Shown here one piece after another: positions 40,590 through 51,198 of a stretch of DNA of 64,000 bases (the stretch's first letter is position 1; each line of letters starts with the position of its first letter). This DNA is from CBDCUI01 sp965223115 (lineage in GTDB: Bacteria > Pseudomonadota > Gammaproteobacteria > UBA4575). The notes under the pieces were generated by a model, which did no database searches, had not been told where the DNA came from, and worked only from the letters and a program-made list of their open reading frames with translations. Both the position numbers and the translations under genes were made by a program. The stretch lies in NCBI GenBank assembly GCA_965223115.1, contig OZ244982.1:992001-1056000 (forward strand), written 5' to 3'.

Positions 40590-43500
40590 TTAGTATTTCC
40601 CTACTATGTCAAAGAACCAGCCATCACTATCGTAATCATTGTCAGTTAGGTCATCATTGAAATCGGTAAAGTTATAACCCGCACCGATCTTGAAGTGTTC
40701 ACCCAAATGACGGTATGCCGCGACTAAAGCACCATGTTTTTCATCATCATTGGTTTCTGATTCCAGCCAACGATATTCAAACAATGCATCCCATTTCTTA
40801 ATGAAATGATATCTAGAGCGAATTACTGCTAAGTGAGCACCGGATTCAAACCATGGGCCACTACCACGTGCCAATCGAACATCCCCTACACGATGTGCAT
40901 ATTTTGCCCCTAGCTCCCATTTTTCATCCAAGTCATAGATTCCTTCGAGTGAAAAGATATGACTGCGTTCATCTGGACGCGATTCATCTTGCCCACTGCT
41001 ACTTAAGTCATATAAGAATGTGTATTTACCTAAAATATTTAAACGATCATTAGACACAGGACGATAGGCAAAACCTAAATCCAGTTCTGCATATTTTGCT
41101 TCATCATCTTTGTTTTGATTGCTATGAGTGGTTGAAAGATCTAACTTGCCTAATAATCTTAAACTCTCACTCTTTTGCCACTCAATTGAATTGCTGGTGA
41201 CCCACTGCGTGCTGTCTAAACTAGTTGAACGATCATCATCTTCTCGATATTCAAGCACCGTTCCAAATTTAACGGTTTTGTTTTTAAACTTAGCACCCAA
41301 AGTTGCGGCTCGACGATCAATATCACCTACATCTCGATCAAGGTCATTGGTTTGTAATGAAGCACTTAAACGCCATTGTTCTGTTAAATCGAAATCTAAA
41401 CCATAAGTACGCCCGATGCTTTGTTCATTTTCACCTTCACCGAACTGGCTTTCAGAATATATAGATAATCCATTTTGATATCTGCGTTTGGTGCCGATAG
41501 TAAACATATTGGAGCCACTATCGGTTCGATCCGGATCGATTACATAACTTCCGTAAAGTTCTAGCCCATTTGCAGTGGTGTAATTCGTACCTATTTGGCT
41601 GGCTGCACCTTCGCCAAACCCAGCATTAATACTTATATTGGTATTCGGTGTCACGGCATATTCACCACCTAAAACGATGGCCTCCCCACGATCACCTGTT
41701 GTCACCTCACCTTTTAAAGCAAGCTTAGTATTAATTTGCCTACTTGCACCAATAGTGACTCCCGCATTGTCTTCATAATCTCCACTGTCACTAATTACTG
41801 CCTGTGTGCTGCCATATACTTCTGTATCACGGTTTAGTTTGTATCGTAATGCAACACCACCCAATAAGGCTTCGCCATCCTGTACTAATCCCGTTTCGTC
41901 TTCTTCATCTTCATAACGTAATTCGGCACCAACAATTAAACGATCCGTTAGATTGTAATCGCCTTGTACGCTCGCGGCGGTGAGTTCGCTTTGTCCTTTC
42001 TTATCTAAATTGGTAACCCTTGTGCTTAACTTTAGGTTATCTGTTGCCTGCCATTCACCTTCCAAACCAGTATCAGTTGTTTCGATACCATCGTCGATAC
42101 GTGCGGTAGAGGAAAACTCAGCATCACGATCTTTCCACCAAGCCATAACATAACCTTGCTGTTTATTGCCAGTCATTTCAGCGAAATTGACGCGCGCTTC
42201 TACACCAACCGCTTCTCCATCGCTGTTTTCATCACTCGTAGTGGTTTGACTGGTAAAGTTAATGCCGCCATTTGTAGAAATAAAATTCTGATTAGCTTGG
42301 TTTGCATCGCTTTGTGCATATTCAAACTTAATGTAAGTGCCCTTACCTGCTTTGAGGGTTACATCAGCACCTTTCAGTTCGTAATCCGTGCCGTCACGCT
42401 CTTCTTTAATATAGGTTCCGCCCACACCGATGTATTGGTTTAACCATGCTTTACCGCGAATACCCACAGTAACATCATCGGCTTCAAAGCCATCAGGGTT
42501 GTATTCATAATCGACAAGTAAAAAGACATCATCCCCTTCCAAGGGTTGGTCTTTTATAATGGAAGGTCCATTACCGATATCAACTTGTGTTAATGGCCTG
42601 GTTAGAATGATTCTGCCTTGCAGGTAATCTATATCGTAATCTTGACCGTGCGTTAAAGTAATATTTTCTGTAACCTGCTCCGTATCTCGATTACGTACTT
42701 CAACCCATATTTTTTCCGAACCCTGAACAATCTCCGTGTCTCTTAAATAATATAGTGAGCCACCTGTTGCAACGAACTCATTATGTGCCGCCACGGTTTG
42801 AGCTTGTGATGCAAAGGCATGTACTTCATGTCTGTGGTCGCCAAATTCAGTAGTATTTACATTACGATGCTCTAATTTCGCACCGTATAAGCTGCGATTG
42901 TATTGCGAAAATTCTGTGCCCGTGATATCGGTATTGTAATTTCCCCACAGAGCCATACTTTTATCCCAATCTACCTTTAGATAAAACATTCCTTGGCTAT
43001 CGGTATCATCTATTGTGGTGGAGTCGTCTCCATATACTGCATAATATTGATCTGGATCCAACTTACGGAATACGCTACTTGGGTCTTCATCATCTAAACG
43101 ATCCCCTAAGTTTCGCAATTCGTCTTCAGTAGTGTCTAATTGCGCCGTAATTAAATACTTACCTTTTACTTTACCTTTAAGGTAAAACGCTAATCGGCCA
43201 TCCACCCAAACATCTTCATCAAAATGGTCATCTTCACCTAATGGTTCAACACTTCCAGAAAGACTATTTTCACCAACAGTTAAGTTTGCTAAGCCCACCA
43301 TGAAGAAATGTTTACCGGAAACATCAACATTTAGTTTTCTATTTGTTGTTTGTTCGGTACCATCACTTACATTCACAACAAAATCATGTTTACCTATTGG
43401 CAGATGTTGTTCTGTAACAAAAGTACCTTTTTCAGAGATTGGAACTTCTAAATCATCTATTTTCAGAACATAGTTACTATTAATACCCGTTCCATTAATA

Positions 43501-46500
43501 CGTACTCTTGCACCGTGAATAGGAATTCTTTGTTCACTTAAACTGCTTTTGCCAATTAAGCTATTTTTTATTTGCTGGTGTTGCTGCTCTGTAGCTTCCT
43601 CATAGCCATCTAAATTGGTATCAATTACAGCAAGATGTTTTGGTACAGTTTCGTCATAACGGCCTTGCGAATCATAAACACGTAAAACATACCAAAGAGA
43701 CTTATCAAGCTTGACCTCAGGTTGGATTTTAATTTTATGAATTTGTAAGAAGTTATTTCTATCGCCCGTTACTTTTACAATAGGCGTAATAAGATCGATA
43801 TCAGAATCGTTATATAAAACTACTTCCCAACGATCGATATAAGCAAGATAATTACTGTAACTACTAAATGCCACTTCACTGGCAGCACCATTTTCATCAA
43901 TAGCAACAGCATTATGGAAAACAATATCTAACCTTGGATCAATTTTAGTAGGATCTTCTATCGCCCATACACGACCACCATTGGGCAACAAGATATCGCT
44001 ACGACCTACGGCAACTTTTTCTTTAGCATTAGTTATCGTTCGTTTAGTTACTTTCTCATCAAACAAAACATGTACTTCAACGCGTCGATTTAATGCCATT
44101 CCTTCAGGATTATTGTTACTGGCAATGGGTTCATCTGGCCCCTTACCTGCTATTTCTATTGAACTATTATCTAAATCTAGAGCGGTACTTAGCTTAGAAG
44201 CTACTAGTTTTGCACGTGCAATAGACAAGCCATAGTTATCTGTAAACTTTTCTGCAGTAGGTTTTGAAAGTCGTTGTGTATCCGTATGCCCCGTGACGCG
44301 TATGCGGACATTGTCCTTATCTGCAAGACTTTTAATAGCTCGATCTAACTGGATAACATAGGTATCAGTAATATTGGCTTTGCCGGAATTAAAATAAACT
44401 GGGTCTACTACGCCTGTTAATTCACGTGTTTCAATAACTTCACGCTCTTGAACAATTTCTTGTTCTTGCATTCGCATTTTGTAAATTGGATCTTGCTTAG
44501 GAAGCTTCACACCAAAGTTGAATTTACTCATCAAGCCTTGTGTGATTCTTAAAACCCGTGGGTTTTCAGTAGTAAATTCAGCGCCTTCTGGCAAGGTTAA
44601 AGGATCTACTTTAATTATAAAGTTACGTCCACGCTCCCAACGACCACCGTCGATATCAGCTAAATGGTAACGACCATACTCATCTGTTTCCACGATCAGC
44701 CCTTCTACCGTAGCCAAACGAACCCCGGGAATTCCCGCTTCATGAATGCCATGGTTCGTGATGGTAAGTTGCATTTCACCATTATCGATAACACTAGAAA
44801 TACGTAGATCTTGTGCCGTTAAGCCTTCTGCTTTTTTACCTCTATGCTGTTCAGATACTTTGCCATTTTGATCGATTGTTAAGCGAGTACCTTCAGCAGT
44901 CGTGACTACTACAGGATTTTCGTGGTCATTTGAGATAGCAATGCTTATTGTTTCTTGATGAGAAGTTACAGGGTCAAATTCATCAGTTCTTCCACTGATT
45001 GATTCAATTCTGATTTCATCATCACTATTTAAATGTTTAATGCTAATCTCTGTTGCATTAGCATCATCTTGCCAGCCATCTTCATCGCGATCATCCCAAA
45101 CTTTACCGATGATTGTAGTTTTCTCTAAAATGGGGTCTTGCGTTACATTTACTGAAGCCCTTGTAATATTACAAAGTGCTACTCTATTTTCGTTAAAACA
45201 CTGTGCAGTATTTTCATACGCCCCATCTACAACTCCTGTGGTAACTTGCAAGAAATATCGAATTAATAACTCTTCGCCAACGGCAAAATCGATATCTTCA
45301 AAAATAATTGGGTCAGTTCCTGTTACTACTGCATTGGTTATGATGTCATCAATTGTATCGAGTACACCGTCTGCACCAGCACGAATAACCACAGCTGAAT
45401 CAGCTATATAATTAAAACCACCTGGAATGTTATCTTCGATGTCTATATCTGTAAGAGGAACAGGTAACGTTGCACGTGCATTAATTTCGTATTGAACTAA
45501 ATTACCGATCGTTACAGTTTCTGGAGCCGCAATTTTGCGTAATTGAATTGCAGTGGTTGCACAGTTCGTAACAGGAATATTATTGCTAATGATTGGCGGG
45601 TCTGCCGGATCGATTGTAAATGTGTCATACCATGGTGTATTTGCTGCAACACTGAAATCCATTAAAAAACCTGTTGTACCTAATTCCTCACTACCTAGAT
45701 TAACTGGTGTTATCCCTGCAGGAGCAATAGGCGTAATACTTGGTGGTCTTATTACGCTTAATATAGTTCCTGGTGGCGGTGTGATAGACATAGTAAACAT
45801 CGTACCTGGAGCCGGTGCTACAAAATCTGTCTGGTAGACGCCATTAATCCCGTTCAACGTATCTATGGTTGAACCACCGTTCGGTGAACTAAAAGAAACC
45901 ATGCCACCTGACAATATTTGCCCTGTGTCTTCACAATAAAAATAACCCGTTGGATCCACTTGCGGATTTACGAATGCATTGTCTTCGTCATCTTCACTTT
46001 GATCCCCATCATCATTGTTCGGCGTACTGTCCGGATCACTTTGATCACTCGCACTGATTTGTGCCGTGTTTACGTATTCGTTCGTAACCCCCGTCGGTGC
46101 CACCACTTCCGCGGTAAAACTTACTTGTACACTCGCACCACTGGCTACACTCGCAATACTCCAACTCACGTTGTTACCATTCACAACACCCCCATCACTC
46201 ACATTGCTGATGTTGGTGTACCCCACCGGCACGATGTCACTCACCCCTACATTGGTCGCCGTATCCGGACCCGCATTGCTCACCGTTATGGTAAACATCA
46301 CCGCCTCCCCTATGTTCGGCACCGCATTGTCCACCGACTTCGTCAACATTAAATCGGCTTCACCTAAATCCCCACCCGGACTCACACTCGCATTGTCTTC
46401 GTCATCTTCACTTTGATCCCCATCATCATTGTTCGGCGTACTGTCCGGATCACTTTGATCACTCGCACTGATTTGTGCCGTGTTTACGTATTCGTTCGTA

Positions 46501-48314
46501 ACCCCCGTCGGTGCCACCACTTCCGCGGTAAAACTTACTTGTACACTCGCACCACTGGCTACACTCGCAATACTCCAACTCACGTTGTTACCATTCACAA
46601 CACCCCCATCACTCACATTGCTGATGTTGGTGTACCCCACCGGCACGATGTCACTCACCCCTACATTGGTCGCCGTATCCGGACCCGCATTGCTCACCGT
46701 TATGGTAAACATCACCGCCTCTCCTATGTTCGGCACCGCATTGTCCACCGACTTCGTCAACATTAAATCGGCTTCACCTAAATCCCCACCCGGACTCACA
46801 CTCGCATTGTCTTCGTCATCTTCACTTTGATCCCCATCATCATTGTTCGGCGTACTGTCCGGATCACTTTGATCACTCGCACTGATTTGTGCCGTGTTTA
46901 CGTATTCGTTCGTAACCCCCGTCGGTGCCACCACTTCCGCGGTAAAACTTACTTGTACACTCGCACCACTGGCTACACTCGCAATACTCCAACTCACGTT
47001 GTTACCATTCACAACACCCCCATCACTCACATTGCTGATGTTGGTGTACCCCACCGGCACGATGTCACTCACCCCTACATTGGTCGCCGTATCCGGACCC
47101 GCATTGCTCACCGTTATGGTAAACATCACCGCCTCTCCTATGTTCGGCACCGCATTGTCCACCGACTTCGTCAACATTAAATCGGCTTCACCTAAATCCC
47201 CACCCGGACTCACACTCGCATTGTCTTCGTCATCTTCACTTTGATCCCCATCATCATTGTTCGGCGTACTGTCCGGATCACTTTGATCACTCGCACTGAT
47301 TTGTGCCGTGTTTACGTATTCGTTCGTAACCCCCGTCGGTGCCACCACTTCCGCGGTAAAACTTACTTGTACACTCGCACCACTGGCTACACTCGCAATA
47401 CTCCAACTCACGTTGTTACCATTCACAACACCCCCATCACTCACATTGCTGATGTTGGTGTACCCCACCGGCACGATGTCACTCACCCCTACATTGGTCG
47501 CCGTATCCGGACCCGCATTGCTCACCGTTATGGTAAACATCACCGCCTCCCCTATGTTCGGCACCGCATTGTCCACCGACTTCGTCAACATTAAATCGGC
47601 TTCACCTAAATCCCCACCCGGACTCACACTCGCATTGTCTTCGTCATCTTCACTTTGATCCCCATCATCATTGTTCGGCGTACTGTCCGGATCACTTTGA
47701 TCACTCGCACTGATTTGTGCCGTGTTTACGTATTCGTTCGTAACCCCCGTCGGTGCCACCACTTCCGCGGTAAAACTTACTTGTACACTCGCACCACTGG
47801 CTACACTCGCAATACTCCAACTCACGTTGTTACCATTCACAACACCCCCATCACTCACATTGCTGATGTTGGTGTACCCCACCGGCACGATGTCACTCAC
47901 CCCTACATTGGTCGCCGTATCCGGACCCGCATTGCTCACCGTTATGGTAAACATCACCGCCTCTCCTATGTTCGGCACCGCATTGTCCACCGACTTCGTC
48001 AACATTAAATCGGCTTCACCTAAATCCCCACCCGGACTCACACTCGCATTGTCTTCGTCATCTTCACTTTGATCCCCATCATCATTGTTCGGCGTACTGT
48101 CCGGATCACTTTGATCACTCGCACTGATTTGTGCCGTGTTTACGTATTCGTTCGTAACCCCCGTCGGTGCCACCACTTCCGCGGTAAAACTTACTTGTAC
48201 ACTCGCACCACTGGCTACACTCGCAATACTCCAACTCACGTTGTTACCATTCACAACACCCCCATCACTCACATTGCTGATGTTGGTGTACCCCACCGGC
48301 ACGATGTCACTCAC
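40590..48314 (-). CDS. Giant repeat adhesin-type outer membrane protein, 3' part after the frameshift
   Basis: The larger part (about 2,570 residues) of a gene broken by a one-base deletion at 48329; the GTG at 48314 is not a real start. In order it holds six DUF11 repeat copies (the first partial), then further beta-sandwich domains (IQLRKIAAPETVTIGNLVQY, a DUF11-like domain), an SdrD/CNA-B-like segment (TTIIGKVWDDRDEDGWQDD), an OmpA-like peptidoglycan-binding domain (VTGHTDTQRLS, LNRRVEVHVLF) and a C-terminal beta-barrel of about 700 residues ending GWFFDIVGKY, with the terminal aromatic residue of outer membrane proteins. Each repeat carries the acidic segment DDGDQSEDDEDN, likely calcium-binding. 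It would anchor the whole chain in the outer membrane. The neighbouring fadL gene is on the same strand. Confidence 0.85.
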   Translation of the reverse strand: MSDIVPVGYTNISNVSDGGVVNGNNVSWSIASVASGASVQVSFTAEVVAPTGVTNEYVNTAQISASDQSDPDSTPNNDDGDQSEDDEDNASVSPGGDLGEADLMLTKSVDNAVPNIGEAVMFTITVSNAGPDTATNVGVSDIVPVGYTNISNVSDGGVVNGNNVSWSIASVASGASVQVSFTAEVVAPTGVTNEYVNTAQISASDQSDPDSTPNNDDGDQSEDDEDNASVSPGGDLGEADLMLTKSVDNAVPNIGEAVMFTITVSNAGPDTATNVGVSDIVPVGYTNISNVSDGGVVNGNNVSWSIASVASGASVQVSFTAEVVAPTGVTNEYVNTAQISASDQSDPDSTPNNDDGDQSEDDEDNASVSPGGDLGEADLMLTKSVDNAVPNIGEAVMFTITVSNAGPDTATNVGVSDIVPVGYTNISNVSDGGVVNGNNVSWSIASVASGASVQVSFTAEVVAPTGVTNEYVNTAQISASDQSDPDSTPNNDDGDQSEDDEDNASVSPGGDLGEADLMLTKSVDNAVPNIGEAVMFTITVSNAGPDTATNVGVSDIVPVGYTNISNVSDGGVVNGNNVSWSIASVASGASVQVSFTAEVVAPTGVTNEYVNTAQISASDQSDPDSTPNNDDGDQSEDDEDNASVSPGGDLGEADLMLTKSVDNAVPNIGEAVMFTITVSNAGPDTATNVGVSDIVPVGYTNISNVSDGGVVNGNNVSWSIASVASGASVQVSFTAEVVAPTGVTNEYVNTAQISASDQSDPDSTPNNDDGDQSEDDEDNAFVNPQVDPTGYFYCEDTGQILSGGMVSFSSPNGGSTIDTLNGINGVYQTDFVAPAPGTMFTMSITPPPGTILSVIRPPSITPIAPAGITPVNLGSEELGTTGFLMDFSVAANTPWYDTFTIDPADPPIISNNIPVTNCATTAIQLRKIAAPETVTIGNLVQYEINARATLPVPLTDIDIEDNIPGGFNYIADSAVVIRAGADGVLDTIDDIITNAVVTGTDPIIFEDIDFAVGEELLIRYFLQVTTGVVDGAYENTAQCFNENRVALCNITRASVNVTQDPILEKTTIIGKVWDDRDEDGWQDDANATEISIKHLNSDDEIRIESISGRTDEFDPVTSHQETISIAISNDHENPVVVTTAEGTRLTIDQNGKVSEQHRGKKAEGLTAQDLRISSVIDNGEMQLTITNHGIHEAGIPGVRLATVEGLIVETDEYGRYHLADIDGGRWERGRNFIIKVDPLTLPEGAEFTTENPRVLRITQGLMSKFNFGVKLPKQDPIYKMRMQEQEIVQEREVIETRELTGVVDPVYFNSGKANITDTYVIQLDRAIKSLADKDNVRIRVTGHTDTQRLSKPTAEKFTDNYGLSIARAKLVASKLSTALDLDNSSIEIAGKGPDEPIASNNNPEGMALNRRVEVHVLFDEKVTKRTITNAKEKVAVGRSDILLPNGGRVWAIEDPTKIDPRLDIVFHNAVAIDENGAASEVAFSSYSNYLAYIDRWEVVLYNDSDIDLITPIVKVTGDRNNFLQIHKIKIQPEVKLDKSLWYVLRVYDSQGRYDETVPKHLAVIDTNLDGYEEATEQQHQQIKNSLIGKSSLSEQRIPIHGARVRINGTGINSNYVLKIDDLEVPISEKGTFVTEQHLPIGKHDFVVNVSDGTEQTTNRKLNVDVSGKHFFMVGLANLTVGENSLSGSVEPLGEDDHFDEDVWVDGRLAFYLKGKVKGKYLITAQLDTTEDELRNLGDRLDDEDPSSVFRKLDPDQYYAVYGDDSTTIDDTDSQGMFYLKVDWDKSMALWGNYNTDITGTEFSQYNRSLYGAKLEHRNVNTTEFGDHRHEVHAFASQAQTVAAHNEFVATGGSLYYLRDTEIVQGSEKIWVEVRNRDTEQVTENITLTHGQDYDIDYLQGRIILTRPLTQVDIGNGPSIIKDQPLEGDDVFLLVDYEYNPDGFEADDVTVGIRGKAWLNQYIGVGGTYIKEERDGTDYELKGADVTLKAGKGTYIKFEYAQSDANQANQNFISTNGGINFTSQTTTSDENSDGEAVGVEARVNFAEMTGNKQQGYVMAWWKDRDAEFSSTARIDDGIETTDTGLEGEWQATDNLKLSTRVTNLDKKGQSELTAASVQGDYNLTDRLIVGAELRYEDEEDETGLVQDGEALLGGVALRYKLNRDTEVYGSTQAVISDSGDYEDNAGVTIGASRQINTKLALKGEVTTGDRGEAIVLGGEYAVTPNTNISINAGFGEGAASQIGTNYTTANGLELYGSYVIDPDRTDSGSNMFTIGTKRRYQNGLSIYSESQFGEGENEQSIGRTYGLDFDLTEQWRLSASLQTNDLDRDVGDIDRRAATLGAKFKNKTVKFGTVLEYREDDDRSTSLDSTQWVTSNSIEWQKSESLRLLGKLDLSTTHSNQNKDDEAKYAELDLGFAYRPVSNDRLNILGKYTFLYDLSSSGQDESRPDERSHIFSLEGIYDLDEKWELGAKYAHRVGDVRLARGSGPWFESGAHLAVIRSRYHFIKKWDALFEYRWLESETNDDEKHGALVAAYRHLGEHFKIGAGYNFTDFNDDLTDNDYDSDGWFFDIVGKY

Positions 48315-49640
48315 CCCTACATTGGTCGCGTATCCGGACCCGCATTGCTCACCGTTATGGTAAACATCACCGCCTCCCCTATGTTCGGCACCGCATTGTC
48401 CACCGACTTCGTCAACATTAAATCGGCTTCACCTAAATCCCCACCCGGACTCACACTCGCATTGTCTTCGTCATCTTCACTTTGATCCCCATCATCATTG
48501 TTCGGCGTACTGTCCGGATCACTTTGATCACTCGCACTGATTTGTGCCGTGTTTACGTATTCGTTCGTAACCCCCGTCGGTGCCACCACTTCCGCGGTAA
48601 AACTTACTTGTACACTCGCACCACTGGCTACACTCGCAATACTCCAACTCACGTTGTTACCATTCACAACACCCCCATCACTCACATTGCTGATGTTGGT
48701 GTACCCCACCGGCACGATGTCACTCACCCCTACATTGGTCGCCGTATCCGGACCCGCATTGCTCACCGTTATGGTAAACATCACCGCCTCCCCTATGTTC
48801 GGCACCGCATTGTCCACCGACTTCGTCAACATTAAATCGGCTTCACCTAAATCCCCACCCGGACTCACACTCGCATTGTCTTCGTCATCTTCACTTTGAT
48901 CCCCATCATCATTGTTCGGCGTACTGTCCGGATCACTTTGATCACTCGCACTGATTTGTGCCGTGTTTACGTATTCGTTCGTAACCCCCGTCGGTGCCAC
49001 CACTTCCGCGGTAAAACTTACTTGTACACTCGCACCACTGGCTACACTCGCAATACTCCAACTCACGTTGTTACCATTCACAACACCCCCATCACTCACA
49101 TTGCTGATGTTGGTGTACCCCACCGGCACGATGTCACTCACCCCTACATTGGTCGCCGTATCCGGACCCGCATTGCTCACCGTTATGGTAAACATCACCG
49201 CCTCTCCTATGTTCGGCACCGCATTGTCCACCGACTTCGTCAACATTAAATCGGCTTCACCTAAATCCCCACCCGGACTCACACTCGCATTGTCTTCGTC
49301 ATCTTCACTTTGATCCCCATCATCATTGTTCGGCGTACTGTCCGGATCACTTTGATCACTCGCACTGATTTGTGCCGTGTTTACGTATTCGTTCGTAACC
49401 CCCGTCGGTGCCACCACTTCCGCGGTAAAACTTACTTGTACACTCGCACCACTGGCTACACTCGCAATACTCCAACTCACGTTGTTACCATTCACAACAC
49501 CCCCATCACTCACATTGCTGATGTTGGTGTACCCCACCGGCACGATGTCACTCACCCCTACATTGGTCGCCGTATCCGGACCCGCATTGCTCACCGTTAT
49601 GGTAAACATCACCGCCTCTCCTATGTTCGGCACCGCATTG
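45976..49640 (-). repeat. Nine tandem 414-bp repeats (DUF11 units)
   Basis: The 414-bp period is visible from the repeated motif GCATTGTCTTCG at 45976, 46390 and every 414 bp onward, with one 413-bp step at the frameshift. The units differ at almost no position; the one I can track reads CCTCCCCT or CCTCTCCT, in the order C-T-T-C-T-C-C-T-T from left to right. The units are visibly more GC-rich than the surroundings. Each encodes a 138-residue DUF11-type beta-sandwich. Two diverged DUF11 units precede them (about 49640-50500). Confidence 0.92.
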
Positions 49641-50749
49641 TCTACAGTTTTTGATAATGAGAGATCAGCAGTCTTAACATCACAGATAGTAGTATTTGGA
49701 CTTACTATTGCACTGTCTTCGTCATCTTCACTTTGATCCCCATCATCATTATTAGGTGTAGAATCTGGATCAGATCGATTGCTTTTTATTATTTGTGCAA
49801 TATTTTTGTACTCATCTGAAGTACACTCTGGTGAATTGACCTTTGCCTTAAATTTGAATGTCTGTGTTTTACCAGCGTCAATCCAGCGATTTTTCCAAAC
49901 TATTTTATTATTCTTTAATTTGCCATTTTTATTTATTTTGCGAATATTACTAAACCCATTTGGTATTACATCTTCTAGAGAATAATCTGCACCTGAAGGG
50001 CCACTATTCTTAACTCGAATAATAAACGTTACCTCATCTCCAATATCAGGATTAGAATTGTTTACACTTTTTTGAAGTGATAAGTCAGCAGATCTTTGCT
50101 TTGGTCTTACGATGGCATTGTCTTCGTCATCTTCACTTTGATCCCCATCATCATTGTTCGGTGTAGAATCTGGGTCGGGTCTATTGCTTCTTTTTATTTG
50201 TGCAATATTTTTATATTCATCGACCTTACCGGTTGGATTATTTACTGTAGCTTGAAATGTGAATATTTGTTCGTCACCTGCAGCTATCCACTGCTTCCTC
50301 CATGTGAGAATATTCCCGAATAAATCTCCATCACGATTAATATTAGTAATATTGCTGTAACCATCTGGTATTACATCTTTAACTACATAATCAGCATCAT
50401 CAGGACCATCATTACGAACAATGATCATAAATGTAACAACTTCACCAATTTCAGGTTCAGGGTTACTTACATTTTTTTGTAAAGATAAGTCTGCTAAGTT
50501 TTCAATTTCAACATCTTCTTCAGATTCAATTTTTTTCTGAGAAAAAATATTTGTAGTTAAATTATTAACTGCAACATGAGAGTAATAATTTGCATCCCAT
50601 AGTTCATCCTCTGCATAGGCAGACGCATTATTTTCAACATTAATAGTTTGCCATTTAGCTGTAGCATAAAAATTATTTGCATTGGCACTCAAAGAAGCCA
50701 ATGCAATTATTATTAACAGCAAATGAGTAACGACAAATACCGTTCTCAT
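48317..50749 (-). CDS. Giant repeat adhesin-type outer membrane protein, 5' part before the frameshift
   Basis: Starts at ATG 50749, with the Shine-Dalgarno AGGTGGAG just upstream; a GTG three codons before is less likely. Residues 1-25 form a signal peptide (TVFVVTHLLLIIIALASLSANA). Two diverged DUF11 units follow (residues about 85-205 and 210-345), each ending DPDSTPNNDDGDQSEDDED, and then three complete near-identical 138-residue units and part of a fourth. Translation stops at 48317 because of the one-base deletion. If the deletion is real, only this soluble, unanchored fragment of about 810 residues would be exported. Confidence 0.88.
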   Translation of the reverse strand: MRTVFVVTHLLLIIIALASLSANANNFYATAKWQTINVENNASAYAEDELWDANYYSHVAVNNLTTNIFSQKKIESEEDVEIENLADLSLQKNVSNPEPEIGEVVTFMIIVRNDGPDDADYVVKDVIPDGYSNITNINRDGDLFGNILTWRKQWIAAGDEQIFTFQATVNNPTGKVDEYKNIAQIKRSNRPDPDSTPNNDDGDQSEDDEDNAIVRPKQRSADLSLQKSVNNSNPDIGDEVTFIIRVKNSGPSGADYSLEDVIPNGFSNIRKINKNGKLKNNKIVWKNRWIDAGKTQTFKFKAKVNSPECTSDEYKNIAQIIKSNRSDPDSTPNNDDGDQSEDDEDSAIVSPNTTICDVKTADLSLSKTVDNAVPNIGEAVMFTITVSNAGPDTATNVGVSDIVPVGYTNISNVSDGGVVNGNNVSWSIASVASGASVQVSFTAEVVAPTGVTNEYVNTAQISASDQSDPDSTPNNDDGDQSEDDEDNASVSPGGDLGEADLMLTKSVDNAVPNIGEAVMFTITVSNAGPDTATNVGVSDIVPVGYTNISNVSDGGVVNGNNVSWSIASVASGASVQVSFTAEVVAPTGVTNEYVNTAQISASDQSDPDSTPNNDDGDQSEDDEDNASVSPGGDLGEADLMLTKSVDNAVPNIGEAVMFTITVSNAGPDTATNVGVSDIVPVGYTNISNVSDGGVVNGNNVSWSIASVASGASVQVSFTAEVVAPTGVTNEYVNTAQISASDQSDPDSTPNNDDGDQSEDDEDNASVSPGGDLGEADLMLTKSVDNAVPNIGEAVMFTITVSNAGPDTRPM
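48329..48330 (-). other. One-base deletion breaking the giant adhesin frame
   Basis: In this unit the text reads GGTCGCGTATCC, while the other eight units read GGTCGCCGTATCC. The missing C shifts the frame; the upstream part ends at a stop a few codons later (48317), and the downstream part continues from 48314. It could be a true mutation or an assembly/sequencing error within long perfect repeats. Confidence 0.85.
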
Positions 50750-51198
50750 GCTCTCCACCTGATATTTTGTTAATTATTATTTGTAAGTATTATTTACTTA
50801 CGATTACTTCATAATAGTTTACTTTAATTGTAAAGTTCAAATTTCTTAAAAACTTCTTATTGTTTTATTAAACAACTATTAAAGACGCTAACCATAAAAA
50901 ATAATACGTTACAAAAGCAAACAGACTCTTAATTACTACATTCTCATTAATTAAGAATATTGATATGTTAAATGTGTCATGCAATGATGAAATGGAGTGT
51001 TAAATACTCCATGTAATTGACATTCAAATGTAAATAACTGTTAACTATTTAAAAAAATTTTTATTTACAAATAGTTATAGCTATAAAGTAAAAAGAAATA
51101 CTTGTGAAAATGTAATTTGAAATATAATTTATAAAAACCACATACAGCATACGCTATGTATGTATAGCGTATGCCACTATCAATATGTGCTTAAGTTT
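50750..51198. other. Non-coding gap upstream of the giant adhesin gene
   Basis: About 450 bp of AT-rich DNA with no gene. It must hold the promoter of the giant adhesin gene and the terminator of fadL. A perfect 11-bp inverted repeat lies at 51148-51175. Confidence 0.5.
51148..51175 (-). terminator. Hairpin downstream of fadL
   Basis: GCATACGCTAT (51148-51158) and ATAGCGTATGC (51165-51175) are perfect complements around a 6-nt loop. On the minus strand it is followed after 9 bp by GGTTTTT, 24 bp after the fadL-like stop, so it can terminate that gene; a protein-binding palindrome is the alternative. Confidence 0.55.

Noticed and set aside
45976..49640. CRISPR-like regular array
   Set aside because: The period is 414 bp, the units are coding and there are no unique spacers.
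45918..49736. Repeated plus-strand frames of 114-144 codons, one or two per 414-bp unit
   Set aside because: They are antisense shadows of the DUF11 repeats; they recur only because the units are identical.
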